A DNA stretch of 59,328 nucleotides from CAYNST01 sp964546435 (GTDB lineage: Bacteria > Pseudomonadota > Gammaproteobacteria > Pseudomonadales > Cellvibrionaceae), in NCBI GenBank assembly GCA_964546435.1, contig CAZJKJ010000016.1:1-59328 (forward strand), given 5' to 3'. Numbering within the stretch: the first letter of the stretch is position 1; every line of letters starts with the position of its first letter. Positions 25,677 to 35,049 of the stretch are shown in pieces. The position numbers and the translations under genes were made by a program. The notes below the pieces were generated by a model. The model was given only the letters and a program-made list of their open reading frames with translations, was not told where the DNA came from and did not search any database.

Positions 25677-26504
25677 TCATCCCGCCCTATAGCCGTGTTG
25701 AAACAGCTCTATCAGTTTGCCTGACAATGATTCCGCCGGTGGTCGCAGCGGAAGTCCGTCCGGGTCGAACCAGTGTGCCTGGTCTATTTCCTTGCCATCA
25801 ACCCGAATTTCTCCGTTGTCAAATGCGAGCATGTACCCCAGCATTAATTGACTTGGAAAGGGCCATGATTGACTCTTGATATAGACCGGGTCACGGGCGA
25901 CCACTCCAGTCTCTTCAAGCACCTCCCGCAGTATGGCGGCCTCTGCCGTCTCTCCCGCTTCAATAAACCCAGCAACGACACTGTAAAACCCTTCCGGAAA
26001 ACGGGTATTGTGTGCGAGCAGGCAGGTATCGCCCTTTATTACCAGGCCCATTACACAGGGGGCAATCACGGGATAAAAATACTCACCGCAAGACGTGCAG
26101 ACAAATGCGAATTCGGTGGCATGCAAGCCTGTCTCCCTGCCGCAGTGGCCACAGAACCGGTTCCGTCGAAACCAATGCGCCAGCTGCAAGCCCCTGCCGG
26201 CAAGACAGAATACATCTTCGTCAATAATGCCCAACTGTCCGCGCAGCCCGCGCCATTGATATCGCGAATAATCCAGATCTACGTCAGCGACATCCGGAAA
26301 GACGTAGAGAAAGCAGGCGGTGTTCCGCAGGTATCCCAGATGCAGCCGTAACCCAGCGTTCGCCATGGGCGGTGAAAACTCCTGGCGAATCAGCGGTTCG
26401 GCGCTTTCCAGATCGACCAGCAGCTGCGTGCCTGCAATGACCACTGACCAATCCGCCGGTTGCGGAGCAAGATCTGACCGGTATTCCGCTCGGAAGGATG
26501 TCAT
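25677..26504 (-). CDS. nudC: NAD-capped RNA hydrolase / NADH pyrophosphatase
   Basis: NudC cleaves NADH and removes NAD caps from RNA 5' ends. With the start chosen at an ATG (MTSFRAEY) it is 275 residues; an upstream TTG would add 27 residues. It has the zinc ribbon with four cysteines FCGHCGRETG and FVCTSCGEYFYP (about 110-140) and the Nudix box GFIEAGETAEAAILREVLEETGV (from about 178; key Glu residues in REVLEETG). The SQPWPFPS-like segment characteristic of NudC reads SQSWPFPSQLM. The gene is next to fimL as in Pseudomonas. Confidence 0.93.
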   Translation of the reverse strand: MTSFRAEYRSDLAPQPADWSVVIAGTQLLVDLESAEPLIRQEFSPPMANAGLRLHLGYLRNTACFLYVFPDVADVDLDYSRYQWRGLRGQLGIIDEDVFCLAGRGLQLAHWFRRNRFCGHCGRETGLHATEFAFVCTSCGEYFYPVIAPCVMGLVIKGDTCLLAHNTRFPEGFYSVVAGFIEAGETAEAAILREVLEETGVVARDPVYIKSQSWPFPSQLMLGYMLAFDNGEIRVDGKEIDQAHWFDPDGLPLRPPAESLSGKLIELFQHGYRAG

Positions 26505-26621
26505 TGGATGCCTGGCCTGGCTGGTATTGGCGGTCTCGATGGTACCTTTAAACGGCGTGCCAGAGACGGATGCAAAAAAGATCAATCACTCGATGTACGT
26601 ATACGCTACGGTGCCGATGAC

Positions 26622-28337
26622 TCAGCGGCTTTTTATGGGGTAGCCAAGGGCGGCAACACTTTCCTCTGCAATCTGCAGGGCGGAATCATCAAGTTTGGAG
26701 GCTACTGTAGCCGTATCCAGAAAATATTCAACGCTGATGACGGCATCGGCAAAGGTTTCCAGCAGTTCTTTCATGGCGGCGGGCTGCTTGCTGGCCATCA
26801 GGACTTCGTCCACGAATGTCACGCACCGCTCCAGAACGACCGCCGCCCGATGTTTTTTGAGCATGAATAATCCGCCCCGAACTGCGCTGAGCGTTTTCGA
26901 GATGTTGGCGATATGCCCCGGATCGAAATTGGATTCGGTAAAAGCGGTCACCGCCCGCTTGCACATGGACAGTCCCGCTTCACATTCCTGCAAGACTATG
27001 CGCTCGGCCTGAGACAGTTCATTGTCAGAAATTACCTTGTTCTGGGTATCCTCGCTCGAACTGCTTCCGTCCGGACTGGCCATCTTCGCGTATTCAAGCG
27101 AATGCACCGCGCTTTCTACATAAAGCAGCGTTTTGGCCAGATGTTCGAGTTTTAATACTTCGATTTCTTCGTTGTCGCGCCAGCGCTCAACTTCCTCCAA
27201 CTCCTCCTTGAGTGAAGCGCTCGGTGCCGATATCCCGACCACAGACAGAGAGTCCGCGATATTGTTCAGGCTTTCCCGAAGCCCGGCAACATCGTCAATG
27301 GTCCGGATCCCCTGTGCCGAGGTTTCCAGCACCTTTTTAACGTTGCCAATTTCCGTATTCAGAACCTTGACCAACGCATGAATAGTTTGTGAACTGGGAC
27401 CTTTGAGAGCATGACGTTCGGCGCTGAGGGCTTTCTCGCTCAACGGTTGCTTGCGAATTCCGTAATGCTGAAGGACTGACTTGACCTGCGTGCTTTCCGA
27501 ATCTGCAAGAGACAGCAGGTACAGCAACTCCTTGAGGAGACCTTTCGGTGCTGCAGCGTGGTATGCCGCCTTACCGCCCTTCTGTACTTGCCTGATGATG
27601 CGGTCGATTCTGCTCAGCAGCATGCGGCGCGGCTCAATAATATCCATTTTCTCGGAGATCATGATGTCCAGCGTCATATTCGAAAGCCACCAGAGTACGG
27701 CAAGCGGCTTGTCATGCCCCAGTCTTTGCAACCTCACCAGGGCACGCCGCATGAGCGCCAGAGACGCGGGAACCTGCCTGCTTCGCAGCACACCCAGCAA
27801 CCCCAGTTGATACATATGACGTAGCCGGGCCAGAAGAGACTGGAATTCGTCATCTGAAACAACGATCGGATCGACAGCGGGAGCCGCCGGCGGATTACCG
27901 ATATTGATGTTGAAAAAGAAGCTCTCCGGCAGTAGCGGTTCTCTCCGATACTTCCGCAGGTCATTGATATAGGGGATCAGCAGAACTGGTAGCATCCGCT
28001 CGTTCTGCTGAACATATTCCAGGTAACGGGTTAAAACAAAGAACGTATTGCTGACAAGTTCAATGTTTTTCTCGACCACCGGCTCGGAGTTGCCGGGCTC
28101 AATCATGTTGGCTGTTTCGAGAAGTTCCTCGGTCAAAATGCTCGCGCCCTTGAACTCGAGCAGTCGCAAGATACCAAGGATCTGACGGATTCCGTTTATA
28201 CAAGCCTGAAGGTTATTGATTTCCTGATAGGAAGAAACGTAAACCTCAAGATCCCGTGCGGCCTGCTCAATGGTAGAAAGAAGTTCATCTCTGACCATAT
28301 GAAGAGATTGAAAACTGACGGTATCCGGCCTGTTCAC
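26622..28337 (-). CDS. fimL: twitching motility regulator FimL (ChpA N-terminal homologue)
   Basis: In Pseudomonas aeruginosa FimL promotes type IV pilus function by raising cAMP made by CyaB and lies next to nudC, as here. The 571-residue protein (557 in P. aeruginosa) is all helical, resembles the N-terminal region of the ChpA kinase and has no kinase or receiver domain. Regions such as YRREPLLPESFFFNINIG (about 131) and DNEELEVLK-type helices later are visible. It is likely cytosolic and begins with GTG. No other pilus gene is in the window, so the function relies on family and synteny. Confidence 0.85.
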   Translation of the reverse strand: MNRPDTVSFQSLHMVRDELLSTIEQAARDLEVYVSSYQEINNLQACINGIRQILGILRLLEFKGASILTEELLETANMIEPGNSEPVVEKNIELVSNTFFVLTRYLEYVQQNERMLPVLLIPYINDLRKYRREPLLPESFFFNINIGNPPAAPAVDPIVVSDDEFQSLLARLRHMYQLGLLGVLRSRQVPASLALMRRALVRLQRLGHDKPLAVLWWLSNMTLDIMISEKMDIIEPRRMLLSRIDRIIRQVQKGGKAAYHAAAPKGLLKELLYLLSLADSESTQVKSVLQHYGIRKQPLSEKALSAERHALKGPSSQTIHALVKVLNTEIGNVKKVLETSAQGIRTIDDVAGLRESLNNIADSLSVVGISAPSASLKEELEEVERWRDNEEIEVLKLEHLAKTLLYVESAVHSLEYAKMASPDGSSSSEDTQNKVISDNELSQAERIVLQECEAGLSMCKRAVTAFTESNFDPGHIANISKTLSAVRGGLFMLKKHRAAVVLERCVTFVDEVLMASKQPAAMKELLETFADAVISVEYFLDTATVASKLDDSALQIAEESVAALGYPIKSR

Positions 28338-28693
28338 GCTATTTTTTTATCCCGTAGAAATACTTGGAACTCCGGCAACGAGCCAGAATCACCCTCTGAA
28401 AGACACCCGAGGCAAAACGTTCAGGCCGCATCTTAAGTAAATCCACCAGCTTTGTCACTGGGGCCAATTCTGCGCCGCGATGCGCTGATAAACGCCTGAC
28501 TGCCGATTTATGACGTATCTCTGTGCATTTGCACAGCAATGATTGCCGGCGACAGGAATCTGGCGCGCACGCAAGCAGCAACCGACTCCGGTGCCGATGT
28601 TTATTCAGTATAGGCGTTATTCATCAAACTGTTAGCGAAAGCCATGGGTGAGCGAGTTGGCGCCAGTTACTCGGGATTCACGCTCCACGCAGC
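28338..28693. other. 356-base intergenic region between fimL and dnaQ
   Basis: It contains only short frames without homology or convincing ribosome sites. No terminator or promoter was firmly recognized. A leftward fimL promoter should lie in it. Confidence 0.5.
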
Positions 28694-29440
28694 TCAATTG
28701 GACTCCGGCACGAGCGACTTCGGTTCATCTGCCATCTTGTACCACACGCACTGGCCGCCAGAGGCTTTGTCGATATCCTTGAGTTTGCGCTCGTGTTCAA
28801 TATTCTCCGCCTGGGATGCATGGATGACTCGCAGTGGCCGCCGGTTGGCACTAATGAAATTTACCGTAGCCGTCGTTGCTGAGCCGTCACCTTCTGCGCC
28901 TTCCTCGGTGCCCCAATTCAGTGCCGTCTGGCCGCCTGTCATAATCAGATAGACGTCTGCGAGAATTTCCGCATCCAGCAAAGCGCCGTGGAGATCACGT
29001 TGGGAATTGTCCACTCCGTAGCGCTTGCAAAGCGCGTCCAGGCTGTTGCGCTGACCGGGGTGCTTTTGCCGGGACATTACCAGCGTGTCCAGCACTGGGC
29101 ACACTTCCGTTACCGGTGGAATCCCGATTCGATTGAATTCGTGGTTGATGAATCCCACGTCAAACGGTGCGTTGTGAATGACCAGCTCGGCCCCTTTGAT
29201 GAACTCCAGAAATTTACCGGCGATCTGTTCAAACCGCGGCTTGTCGACGAGAAACTCATTGGTAATGCCGTGGACCTCTATGGCACCAGATTCAACCTCT
29301 CGGACGGGATTAATATACTGATGATAATGATTACCGGTCAGGCGCCGGTTGATCAGCTCAACACAGCCGATCTCGATAATGCGGTGCCCCAGCTGCGGTT
29401 CCAGCCCGGTTGTCTCGGTGTCCAGAACGATCTGCCTCAT
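28694..29440 (-). CDS. dnaQ: DNA polymerase III epsilon subunit (proofreading 3'-5' exonuclease)
   Basis: The epsilon subunit proofreads replication errors. The 248 residues contain the DEDDh exonuclease motifs: ExoI VLDTETTGLEPQLGH (residues 5-19), ExoII HNAPFDVGFINHEF near 100, and ExoIII HGALLDAEILADVYL near 165 with the catalytic His. A C-terminal tail binds the polymerase subunit. The ATG overlaps the rnhA stop by one base (TAATG), so the pair is translationally coupled. This arrangement is common in gammaproteobacteria, where rnhA and dnaQ are often divergent or adjacent. Confidence 0.95.
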   Translation of the reverse strand: MRQIVLDTETTGLEPQLGHRIIEIGCVELINRRLTGNHYHQYINPVREVESGAIEVHGITNEFLVDKPRFEQIAGKFLEFIKGAELVIHNAPFDVGFINHEFNRIGIPPVTEVCPVLDTLVMSRQKHPGQRNSLDALCKRYGVDNSQRDLHGALLDAEILADVYLIMTGGQTALNWGTEEGAEGDGSATTATVNFISANRRPLRVIHASQAENIEHERKLKDIDKASGGQCVWYKMADEPKSLVPESN

Positions 29441-29886
29441 TATCTTCCTCTCACCTGCTGTACTCCGAGATTCGCCAGTTCGTCGGCGATTTCGTTTTCC
29501 ACATGACCACTGTGTCCACGCACCCAGCGCCACTGCACCTGATGACGCTGCACTTCCTCATCCAGCGCCTTCCATAAATCAGCGTTCTTCACATCCTTTT
29601 TTGCCGAGGTCTTCCAGCCGTTCCGCTTCCACGTCGCTATCCACTCCGTCACGCCCTTGCGCACATACTGGGAATCGGTGGTAACTGTAACTTCGCAATC
29701 ACGCTTCAACGCTTTAAGTGCCTCAATCGCGGCAGTTAATTCCATGCGGTTATTCGTAGTCGAATTTTCACCGCCGAACAGGCGCTTTTCATGATCGCCA
29801 TAGCGCAACAGGACGCCCCAGCCACCGGGGCCGGGGTTACCCTTGCAGGCACCATCGGTAAAGACGTCAACTTTGGCTCGGGTCAC
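29440..29886 (-). CDS. rnhA: ribonuclease HI
   Basis: RNase HI degrades RNA in RNA-DNA hybrids. The 148 residues are of standard length. The four catalytic acids are visible: Asp in VFTDGACKGNPGPGGWG, Glu in NRMELTAAIEAL, Asp in TTDSQYVRKG and Asp in VENEIADELAN near the end. It is followed in the same direction by dnaQ with a one-base overlap and preceded by the yafS-type methyltransferase after 34 bases, the same order as in many gammaproteobacteria. Confidence 0.97.
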   Translation of the reverse strand: MTRAKVDVFTDGACKGNPGPGGWGVLLRYGDHEKRLFGGENSTTNNRMELTAAIEALKALKRDCEVTVTTDSQYVRKGVTEWIATWKRNGWKTSAKKDVKNADLWKALDEEVQRHQVQWRWVRGHSGHVENEIADELANLGVQQVRGR

Positions 29887-29920
29887 TGGTGGGATTGACT
29901 CATGTATCAGGGAAATGGAC

Positions 29921-30781
29921 TCATGTATTAGGAGATTCGGGAAGACGCGGATCAGGCGCTATCGACGGTCGGCGGACGATGGACAATCTCGCGGCAGAAC
30001 GCGCCGAAAGTGCCCGCTTTCCGACAGCCGGCAGACGGTGAGGTTTCTCCCAGGACGGCGTTATCGGGGTAAGGCTGGCTCGATCCTTACGGGCAACCAG
30101 ACAATAAAAGTTCCCAAAGGGAGCTTGCCACCGATTGAGCAAACGCCCGACAGCGCCGCCCTTGCCTCCGCGGCTTTGCCAGGAGAACCCGTATGAGCCG
30201 TTATGGATGCGGAGTGTATTACAGTCGAGAAACTGGAGCCAGTCCGACACGCGCGACTTGGCAAGGCTATTGCGCCGCCAGACGGCCTTGTTCGTGAAGA
30301 CTTGCGCAAACGGCTTGCACATTCCCATCGCGCTGTAGGGATTGAAGCCAATGACAATAATATGACCGCGCGCGATCGTGACTCGGCTCGCTTCCTTGAG
30401 AACCTGGTGAGGATTACTCGAAAATTCAAGCACGTGATGCAACACAGTGACATCAACCTGCTCGTCTTCGAGGGGAAGCGCATCAAAGTCACTGTACATC
30501 CCCACATTGGCAGCCGGATCGGGCGTGCCGGATCCAATGGCAAAGCAGTGACAGATACGACTGTTCTCGTACAGTTTTACGTTCCGGCTGATACTCAACT
30601 GTGCCAGATGATATCCAAACAGGTAGCTGAGTTCTTCATCCAGCATTTGCTGCTCCTGCACCAGCAACTGCTGTCCGGCTGGCGTTTCAAACCAGTCCTG
30701 CAGAGCGCGCGTAGTTGACTCCAGGCCCCTGACCTGCTGCCGGCTCCTGATGTGGGAATAGCTTTTGCGCAAAAACGCCAT
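29921..30781 (-). CDS. class I SAM-dependent methyltransferase (YafS-like)
   Basis: The methyltransferase between gloB and rnhA is the E. coli YafS position. Sequence supports a methyltransferase type 11 core: a short glycine motif IGSGTPDPAANVG (about 84-95), the acidic motif with LPLEDEQVDVTVLHHVLEF (about 102-120) and GHIIVIGFNPYSAMGM. The Gly-rich loop is shortened compared with the canonical form, and the substrate is unknown. The C-terminal 40 residues are basic. It is divergent from gloB, with 67 bases between the two starts. Confidence 0.82.
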   Translation of the reverse strand: MAFLRKSYSHIRSRQQVRGLESTTRALQDWFETPAGQQLLVQEQQMLDEELSYLFGYHLAQLSISRNVKLYENSRICHCFAIGSGTPDPAANVGMYSDFDALPLEDEQVDVTVLHHVLEFSSNPHQVLKEASRVTIARGHIIVIGFNPYSAMGMCKPFAQVFTNKAVWRRNSLAKSRVSDWLQFLDCNTLRIHNGSYGFSWQSRGGKGGAVGRLLNRWQAPFGNFYCLVARKDRASLTPITPSWEKPHRLPAVGKRALSARSAARLSIVRRPSIAPDPRLPESPNT

Positions 30782-30848
30782 GCGGGCCTCGCTTTTGATG
30801 GCTGCCGGGTATTATTGATCATGCATTGTTCGACAACAAGGTCACCCA

Positions 30849-31613
30849 ATGTTTCGCGTTACCGTCATCCCGATCCACCAGGACAATTATGTCTGGCTCA
30901 TTCGTACCCCTGACGAAACCTGGGTGGTCGATCCCGGGCTGGCCCCGCCGGTGCTCGAATACCTATCAAACCACCGTGCCGCCCTGACAGGCATTCTGAT
31001 CACTCACAGACACTGGGACCACGTCAACGGCATCCAGCAGCTGATTGAGGCGCAGCCGGTTCCGGTCTTCGGCCCAGACGACCCGGCGATTCCGCTGATC
31101 GACCGTCCCGTGCGCCGTGGCGATCAGATCCGGATCGGCAAACAGGAGTGCGCGGTACTGGAGACCCCTGGGCACACCCGAGAGCATGTAAGCTTTCATT
31201 TACCTGACGTGCATGTGCTGTTCAGTGGCGACACCCTTTTTTCAGTGGGGTGTGGCCGGGTTGCTGACGGCAGCCACGAGTCGCTTTTCGCCTCCCTGCG
31301 ACGTATCGCGACGTTGTCTCCCTTGACTCGGGTCTACGGAGCCCATGAATATACGCTCCAGAACATCGACTTCGCACTCTCCATTGAACCGGACAACCCG
31401 GATCTGCTTGATTATCAACGGTGGTGCGTTCGTCATCGGGAGCAAGACCTACCTACTCTTCCAACCACCGTCGGCTGGGAGATCCGGGTCAATCCCTTTC
31501 TGCGGACGGGAGTGCCGGAAGTTCAGCGTCGGGTTGCCGAACTCTGTGATATGGGTCCGCTCGATGAATTTGAGACATTTCGTCAGTTACGTCTTCTTAA
31601 AAATCGCTATTAG
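30849..31613 (+). CDS. gloB: hydroxyacylglutathione hydrolase (glyoxalase II)
   Basis: GloB hydrolyses S-D-lactoylglutathione to lactate and glutathione, ending methylglyoxal detoxification. The 254 residues have the metallo-beta-lactamase metal motif THRHWDHVNG (about 52-61, HxHxDH), the later His in TPGHTREHVSFH, SGDTLFSVGCGR (about 127-138) with the metal Asp, and YGAHEYTLQNIDFA with the last metal His. The usual GloB arrangement and neighbour mltD support the call. The first metal motif has R instead of the usual H at the second position. Confidence 0.94.
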   Translation: MFRVTVIPIHQDNYVWLIRTPDETWVVDPGLAPPVLEYLSNHRAALTGILITHRHWDHVNGIQQLIEAQPVPVFGPDDPAIPLIDRPVRRGDQIRIGKQECAVLETPGHTREHVSFHLPDVHVLFSGDTLFSVGCGRVADGSHESLFASLRRIATLSPLTRVYGAHEYTLQNIDFALSIEPDNPDLLDYQRWCVRHREQDLPTLPTTVGWEIRVNPFLRTGVPEVQRRVAELCDMGPLDEFETFRQLRLLKNRY

Positions 31614-31637
31614 TTCACTGTCTTATAAGAATGAAAT

Positions 31638-31665
31638 TTGCTCGCAAGTGGATCTCCGCTAGAAT
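31638..31665 (+). promoter_or_regulatory. sigma70-type promoter of mltD
   Basis: TTGCTC, a 16-base spacer and TAGAAT, 39 bases before the mltD start codon. The gloB stop lies only 25 bases upstream of it, so mltD can be transcribed independently. Confidence 0.45.
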
Positions 31666-31704
31666 TTCACACAGCGCACACGCCTTTTGGATGTTTCTTA
31701 ACCA

Positions 31705-33300
31705 ATGATCAAACCGATCTTCGTTTTCCTTTCGCTATTGGCACTAAGCGGTTGCGTCCACCTTCCGCAAGAACTGTCCAATCCACTGAAAAAAGACAAG
31801 AAGCCAAAAGAAAGGCTTTCGGAATGGCATCAGGCGTCGTTCGACTTCTGTTTTATCCGGGATACGGAACTGGACGACTTCCAGCTCCCCTACACGCTCG
31901 ACCTCTGGGACCGGATTCGCGAAGGGTTTGTCTTGCACCACGTAGAACATCCCCGCGTGCAAAAGCAGATCTCCTGGTATGACTCCAGAGCCCACTACAT
32001 CTACCAGATGTCTGAACGTGCCGGACCCTACCTCTTTCATATAGTAGAAGAACTCGACAGGCGCGGCATGCCGATGGAGTTCGCGCTGTTGCCTATCGTG
32101 GAAAGCTCGTTTGATCCATTCGCGTATTCTCACGGTCGGGCTGCCGGCATGTGGCAGGTTATACCCGGTACCGCCAGGGCGCTTGGACTGAAGCAGAACT
32201 GGTGGTACGACGGTCGTCGTGACATAGTCGCGTCCACCGATGCAGCGCTCAATTATCTGGAGCAGCTCCACCGCAGGTTTGATAACGACTGGTTACTGGC
32301 GCTGGCGGCTTATAACGGCGGTCAGGGCAATGTCGCACGGGCTATCCGGAAAAACCGTCAGCGTGGGCGCCCCACCGATTACTGGTCTCTGGATCTGCCC
32401 ACCGAGACCGAGATGTATGTTCCCAAGCTCCTCGCCATTCGTGAACTGGTGAACACGCCCAGCCAATATCAGGTAAACCTCGCGTCCATACCCAATGAAC
32501 CCTTTTTTGAACTTGTAGACGTCGGCTCCCAGATCAGCCTGGCACGTGCCGCCGAACTGGCCGGCATCACCATCACGGAATTTCAGGCACTGAATCCGGG
32601 CTTCAATCGGTGGGCTACGGACCCAGAAGGGCCTCACCAGCTCCTGGTTCCCAGTCCCCGTGCGACTTACTTCCGGGACCAGCTCGGCCAACTGTCCAAG
32701 CACGATCGCATGGTGTGGGATATCTATACCGTGCGGCGCGGAGACAACCTTTCAGCGATTGCGGGGCGTTTCAGTACGTCCGTGAACGTCTTGCAACAGT
32801 TGAACGGGCTGGCTAATCACTCGATTCGTGAAGGCGCCACGTTGTTGGTACCCGTTGTTCCCCAAGGGCAAATCCTCGCGACCGTTCCGGCTGAGCATCT
32901 GCAGCGCGTAACCGTTAAGGCGGCCAGCAAACTGAATGGCAATATCACCTACAAGGTTCAAAAAGGCGACAGCCTGTGGAGTATCGCAAGAAAGTTCAAA
33001 CTGGATCGCAAGCAACTGCAGGACTGGAACAAACTCAAGGAAGGTGATCAGATATTTGCCGGCCAATCACTCATTGTCTGGAATGACGCCAGAACGTCCG
33101 CAAGCAGTGGCAGCGCTGCTAATACGGTCAAGAAAGTTGCCTATAAAGTTCGCCAGGGCGATTCTCTGGCCGGCATAGCAGACAAGTTCAATCTCAAAGT
33201 AAAAGATATCCTTGCCTGGAACGACGTGAACCCAAAAAGCTATATCCGGCCCGGTGATTCATTGACGCTTTTTGTAGATATCACACGGGCGCAATACTGA
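31705..33300 (+). CDS. mltD: membrane-bound lytic murein transglycosylase D with three LysM domains
   Basis: MltD cleaves peptidoglycan strands to 1,6-anhydro ends at the outer membrane. The 531-residue lipoprotein has lipobox LSGC (Cys16 area). The SLT catalytic Glu is in LPIVESSFDPFAYSHGRAAG (about residues 130-149), followed by GMWQVIPGTARALGL and ALAAYNGGQGNVARAI. Three LysM repeats (about 343-387, 415-458 and 475-523) bind glycan; the first begins YTVRRGDNLSAIAGRF. Many MltD proteins have two repeats, so three is slightly longer. The gloB-mltD order matches Pseudomonas. Confidence 0.95.
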   Translation: MIKPIFVFLSLLALSGCVHLPQELSNPLKKDKKPKERLSEWHQASFDFCFIRDTELDDFQLPYTLDLWDRIREGFVLHHVEHPRVQKQISWYDSRAHYIYQMSERAGPYLFHIVEELDRRGMPMEFALLPIVESSFDPFAYSHGRAAGMWQVIPGTARALGLKQNWWYDGRRDIVASTDAALNYLEQLHRRFDNDWLLALAAYNGGQGNVARAIRKNRQRGRPTDYWSLDLPTETEMYVPKLLAIRELVNTPSQYQVNLASIPNEPFFELVDVGSQISLARAAELAGITITEFQALNPGFNRWATDPEGPHQLLVPSPRATYFRDQLGQLSKHDRMVWDIYTVRRGDNLSAIAGRFSTSVNVLQQLNGLANHSIREGATLLVPVVPQGQILATVPAEHLQRVTVKAASKLNGNITYKVQKGDSLWSIARKFKLDRKQLQDWNKLKEGDQIFAGQSLIVWNDARTSASSGSAANTVKKVAYKVRQGDSLAGIADKFNLKVKDILAWNDVNPKSYIRPGDSLTLFVDITRAQY

Positions 33301-33357
33301 TCCCGATTATCGCTCGAATCCGGCACGCATGCTGACGAATCGGCTTTCGTCAAACCG

Positions 33358-34152
33358 TCAGGCGCGTTGACGCTTGATCAGATCATAGGCCGCCTGGATT
33401 TCCTGTGATCGCTCCGTCGCCACTTTGATCATTTCTTCAGGGACTCCCTGCCCGGCCAGCTTGTCTGGATGGTATTGACTCATCAACTTTCGATAGGCGC
33501 GCTTCAGGTCCTGATCGGGAACTGACGCGTCGACGCCCAGGGCGTCATAAGCTTTCTGAAGAGAATCCACCGAGGCGCCAGCTGGTTGGCCTTGTTGATT
33601 GCCGTGGAAAAAGTCCTGTGCTTGTGCCATTCGCAGGATATGTTCGAAGGCAGTCTCGGAATAGCCCAGATGTAAGGCCACGCGGCGCAATATGCTCTCT
33701 TCTTCTGCATGAAAATCGCCGTCGGAAATTGCCATGGTGATCAGATATACCAGCATGAGCTGCTTTATATCCGGATAAGGGCGGCAGACATTCATGAATT
33801 CGGTTAGTGCCGCGTCGACATCGAAATCCGGGCGGGCGCCCAGCTTGAACCATTCGATCGCTTGCAGTCGCTGCTCTTCAGTCAGCCGCATCCGCTTCAT
33901 CAGGGTCTCTGTTACTTCAATTTCGTCTTCCGAAACCCGCCCGTCGGATTTTGCCATGCGTCCAATTAACTGGAAAACACTGGCAAAAAGAATCTGCTCG
34001 ACCTGTCGACGCTTGGTCGGATCGAAATGCGATTGGAAATTGGTGAGGGCACGGTCAAAGTAGTAACCGACTATGAATCCGATGACTGCGCCTGTCGGAC
34101 CCAGGGTAACGAAACCCAGTAAAGTACATAGAACTCTCGCAACCCAGTTCAC
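33358..34152 (-). CDS. djlA: co-chaperone DjlA (TerB domain and J-domain)
   Basis: DjlA is an inner-membrane J-protein that stimulates DnaK and links to capsule regulation in E. coli. The start is GTG with AGGAG 5 bases upstream, giving 264 residues (271 in E. coli) and a single membrane helix (about residues 4-30, Gly-rich). A TerB domain follows (about 50-165), then a linker and a C-terminal J-domain with RKLMSQYHPDKLAGQG containing HPD. A frame extending 18 codons upstream has no ribosome site and lies in a repetitive ACA/GAC stretch. It is convergent with mltD. Confidence 0.92.
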   Translation of the reverse strand: MNWVARVLCTLLGFVTLGPTGAVIGFIVGYYFDRALTNFQSHFDPTKRRQVEQILFASVFQLIGRMAKSDGRVSEDEIEVTETLMKRMRLTEEQRLQAIEWFKLGARPDFDVDAALTEFMNVCRPYPDIKQLMLVYLITMAISDGDFHAEEESILRRVALHLGYSETAFEHILRMAQAQDFFHGNQQGQPAGASVDSLQKAYDALGVDASVPDQDLKRAYRKLMSQYHPDKLAGQGVPEEMIKVATERSQEIQAAYDLIKRQRA

Positions 34153-34358
34153 AATAACTCCTATACAAAATACGATGACAACACCGATGACGACGATGAC
34201 AACCACGAAGGGAACACCGAGCGCCGGGTAGAGAACTCGCGAACCTGCATCGCCACCACTCTGATTATTTCAGCTGGCTGGACGGCAATTTTATCGGGCG
34301 CAATGATCAATACAACCAGAAGCATTCTTCCTGGAACAATTTCTGGTGGGAATGCCGA

Positions 34359-34961
34359 CTACGTCCGCGGCCGAAACTTCAGTTTCAGCTTGAGGGATTG
34401 GTATGCTTCGAATACTTTGCGAAATTGCACCGGATCCCCGCCCTTGTCGGGATGAGTCGCTGCCGCGGCACGGCGCCACGCGGCCTGCACTGCCGGCCAG
34501 GTGGCATCTGGAGGGACGCCAAGAATCTTGCAGGCCTGGTCTGTCGTTTGCCAGCGTTCGTATTTTCGCCAGAAGCCGTTAAGCAAGGTAACCACATCCG
34601 CTTCACTGACTTCGTTGAATTCTTCCAGATCCAGATAGTAATCCCTCAAGCTGGCTTCAGGCGACGCGATGGATCCGGACTCCACGCCTCCTTTAGAGAC
34701 CAACTCGATGGCTAGCGCACTCACGTGCAATTGATCTCCCCGCTCCTGGAATTGCATTTGCAACCGATACAGGACGTGCATGATCAGAAAATGTTTGCGA
34801 AAAAGTGCAAGGGCGGCTTCGGTTCCAGGAATCCCGTCGAACAATCCCTGTCGCTCAACCTCTTTAATCACGAAATGCTCAGTCAGCGGCGCCGGCGAGC
34901 GCAGGATTAATTGTTCAACGCTCTCCTGGATTGCCCGGATCTGATCTGCATCAAGAATCAT
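34359..34961 (-). CDS. DnaJ-related protein with C-terminal J-domain
   Basis: A 200-residue protein of the DnaJ-related family. It has a long helical N-terminal domain (residues 1-135) and a short J-domain at the C-terminus with ATHPDKGGDPVQFRKVFEAY (HPD near residue 172). No G/F or zinc-finger part is present, so it cannot replace DnaJ. It lies upstream of djlA in the same direction with about 200 bases between, so two atypical J-proteins stand side by side. Its client or partner is not known. Confidence 0.85.
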   Translation of the reverse strand: MILDADQIRAIQESVEQLILRSPAPLTEHFVIKEVERQGLFDGIPGTEAALALFRKHFLIMHVLYRLQMQFQERGDQLHVSALAIELVSKGGVESGSIASPEASLRDYYLDLEEFNEVSEADVVTLLNGFWRKYERWQTTDQACKILGVPPDATWPAVQAAWRRAAAATHPDKGGDPVQFRKVFEAYQSLKLKLKFRPRT

Positions 34962-35049
34962 AAGCCTATCCGGTTAACCGGGGTTTCAGAATAGCGCCGA
35001 ACGGAAGTGCTGAACCGTCTGAAATTCATCGATAGATTCGAGACAAAGA

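Noticed and set aside
28339..28581. 80-codon frame immediately before fimL
   Set aside because: No homology or ribosome site; the composition (many Arg, Cys, Ser) is that of noncoding frames.
33334..33351. Possible terminator between mltD and djlA
   Set aside because: A 6-base stem GACGAA/TTCGTC without a T-tract is too weak to call.
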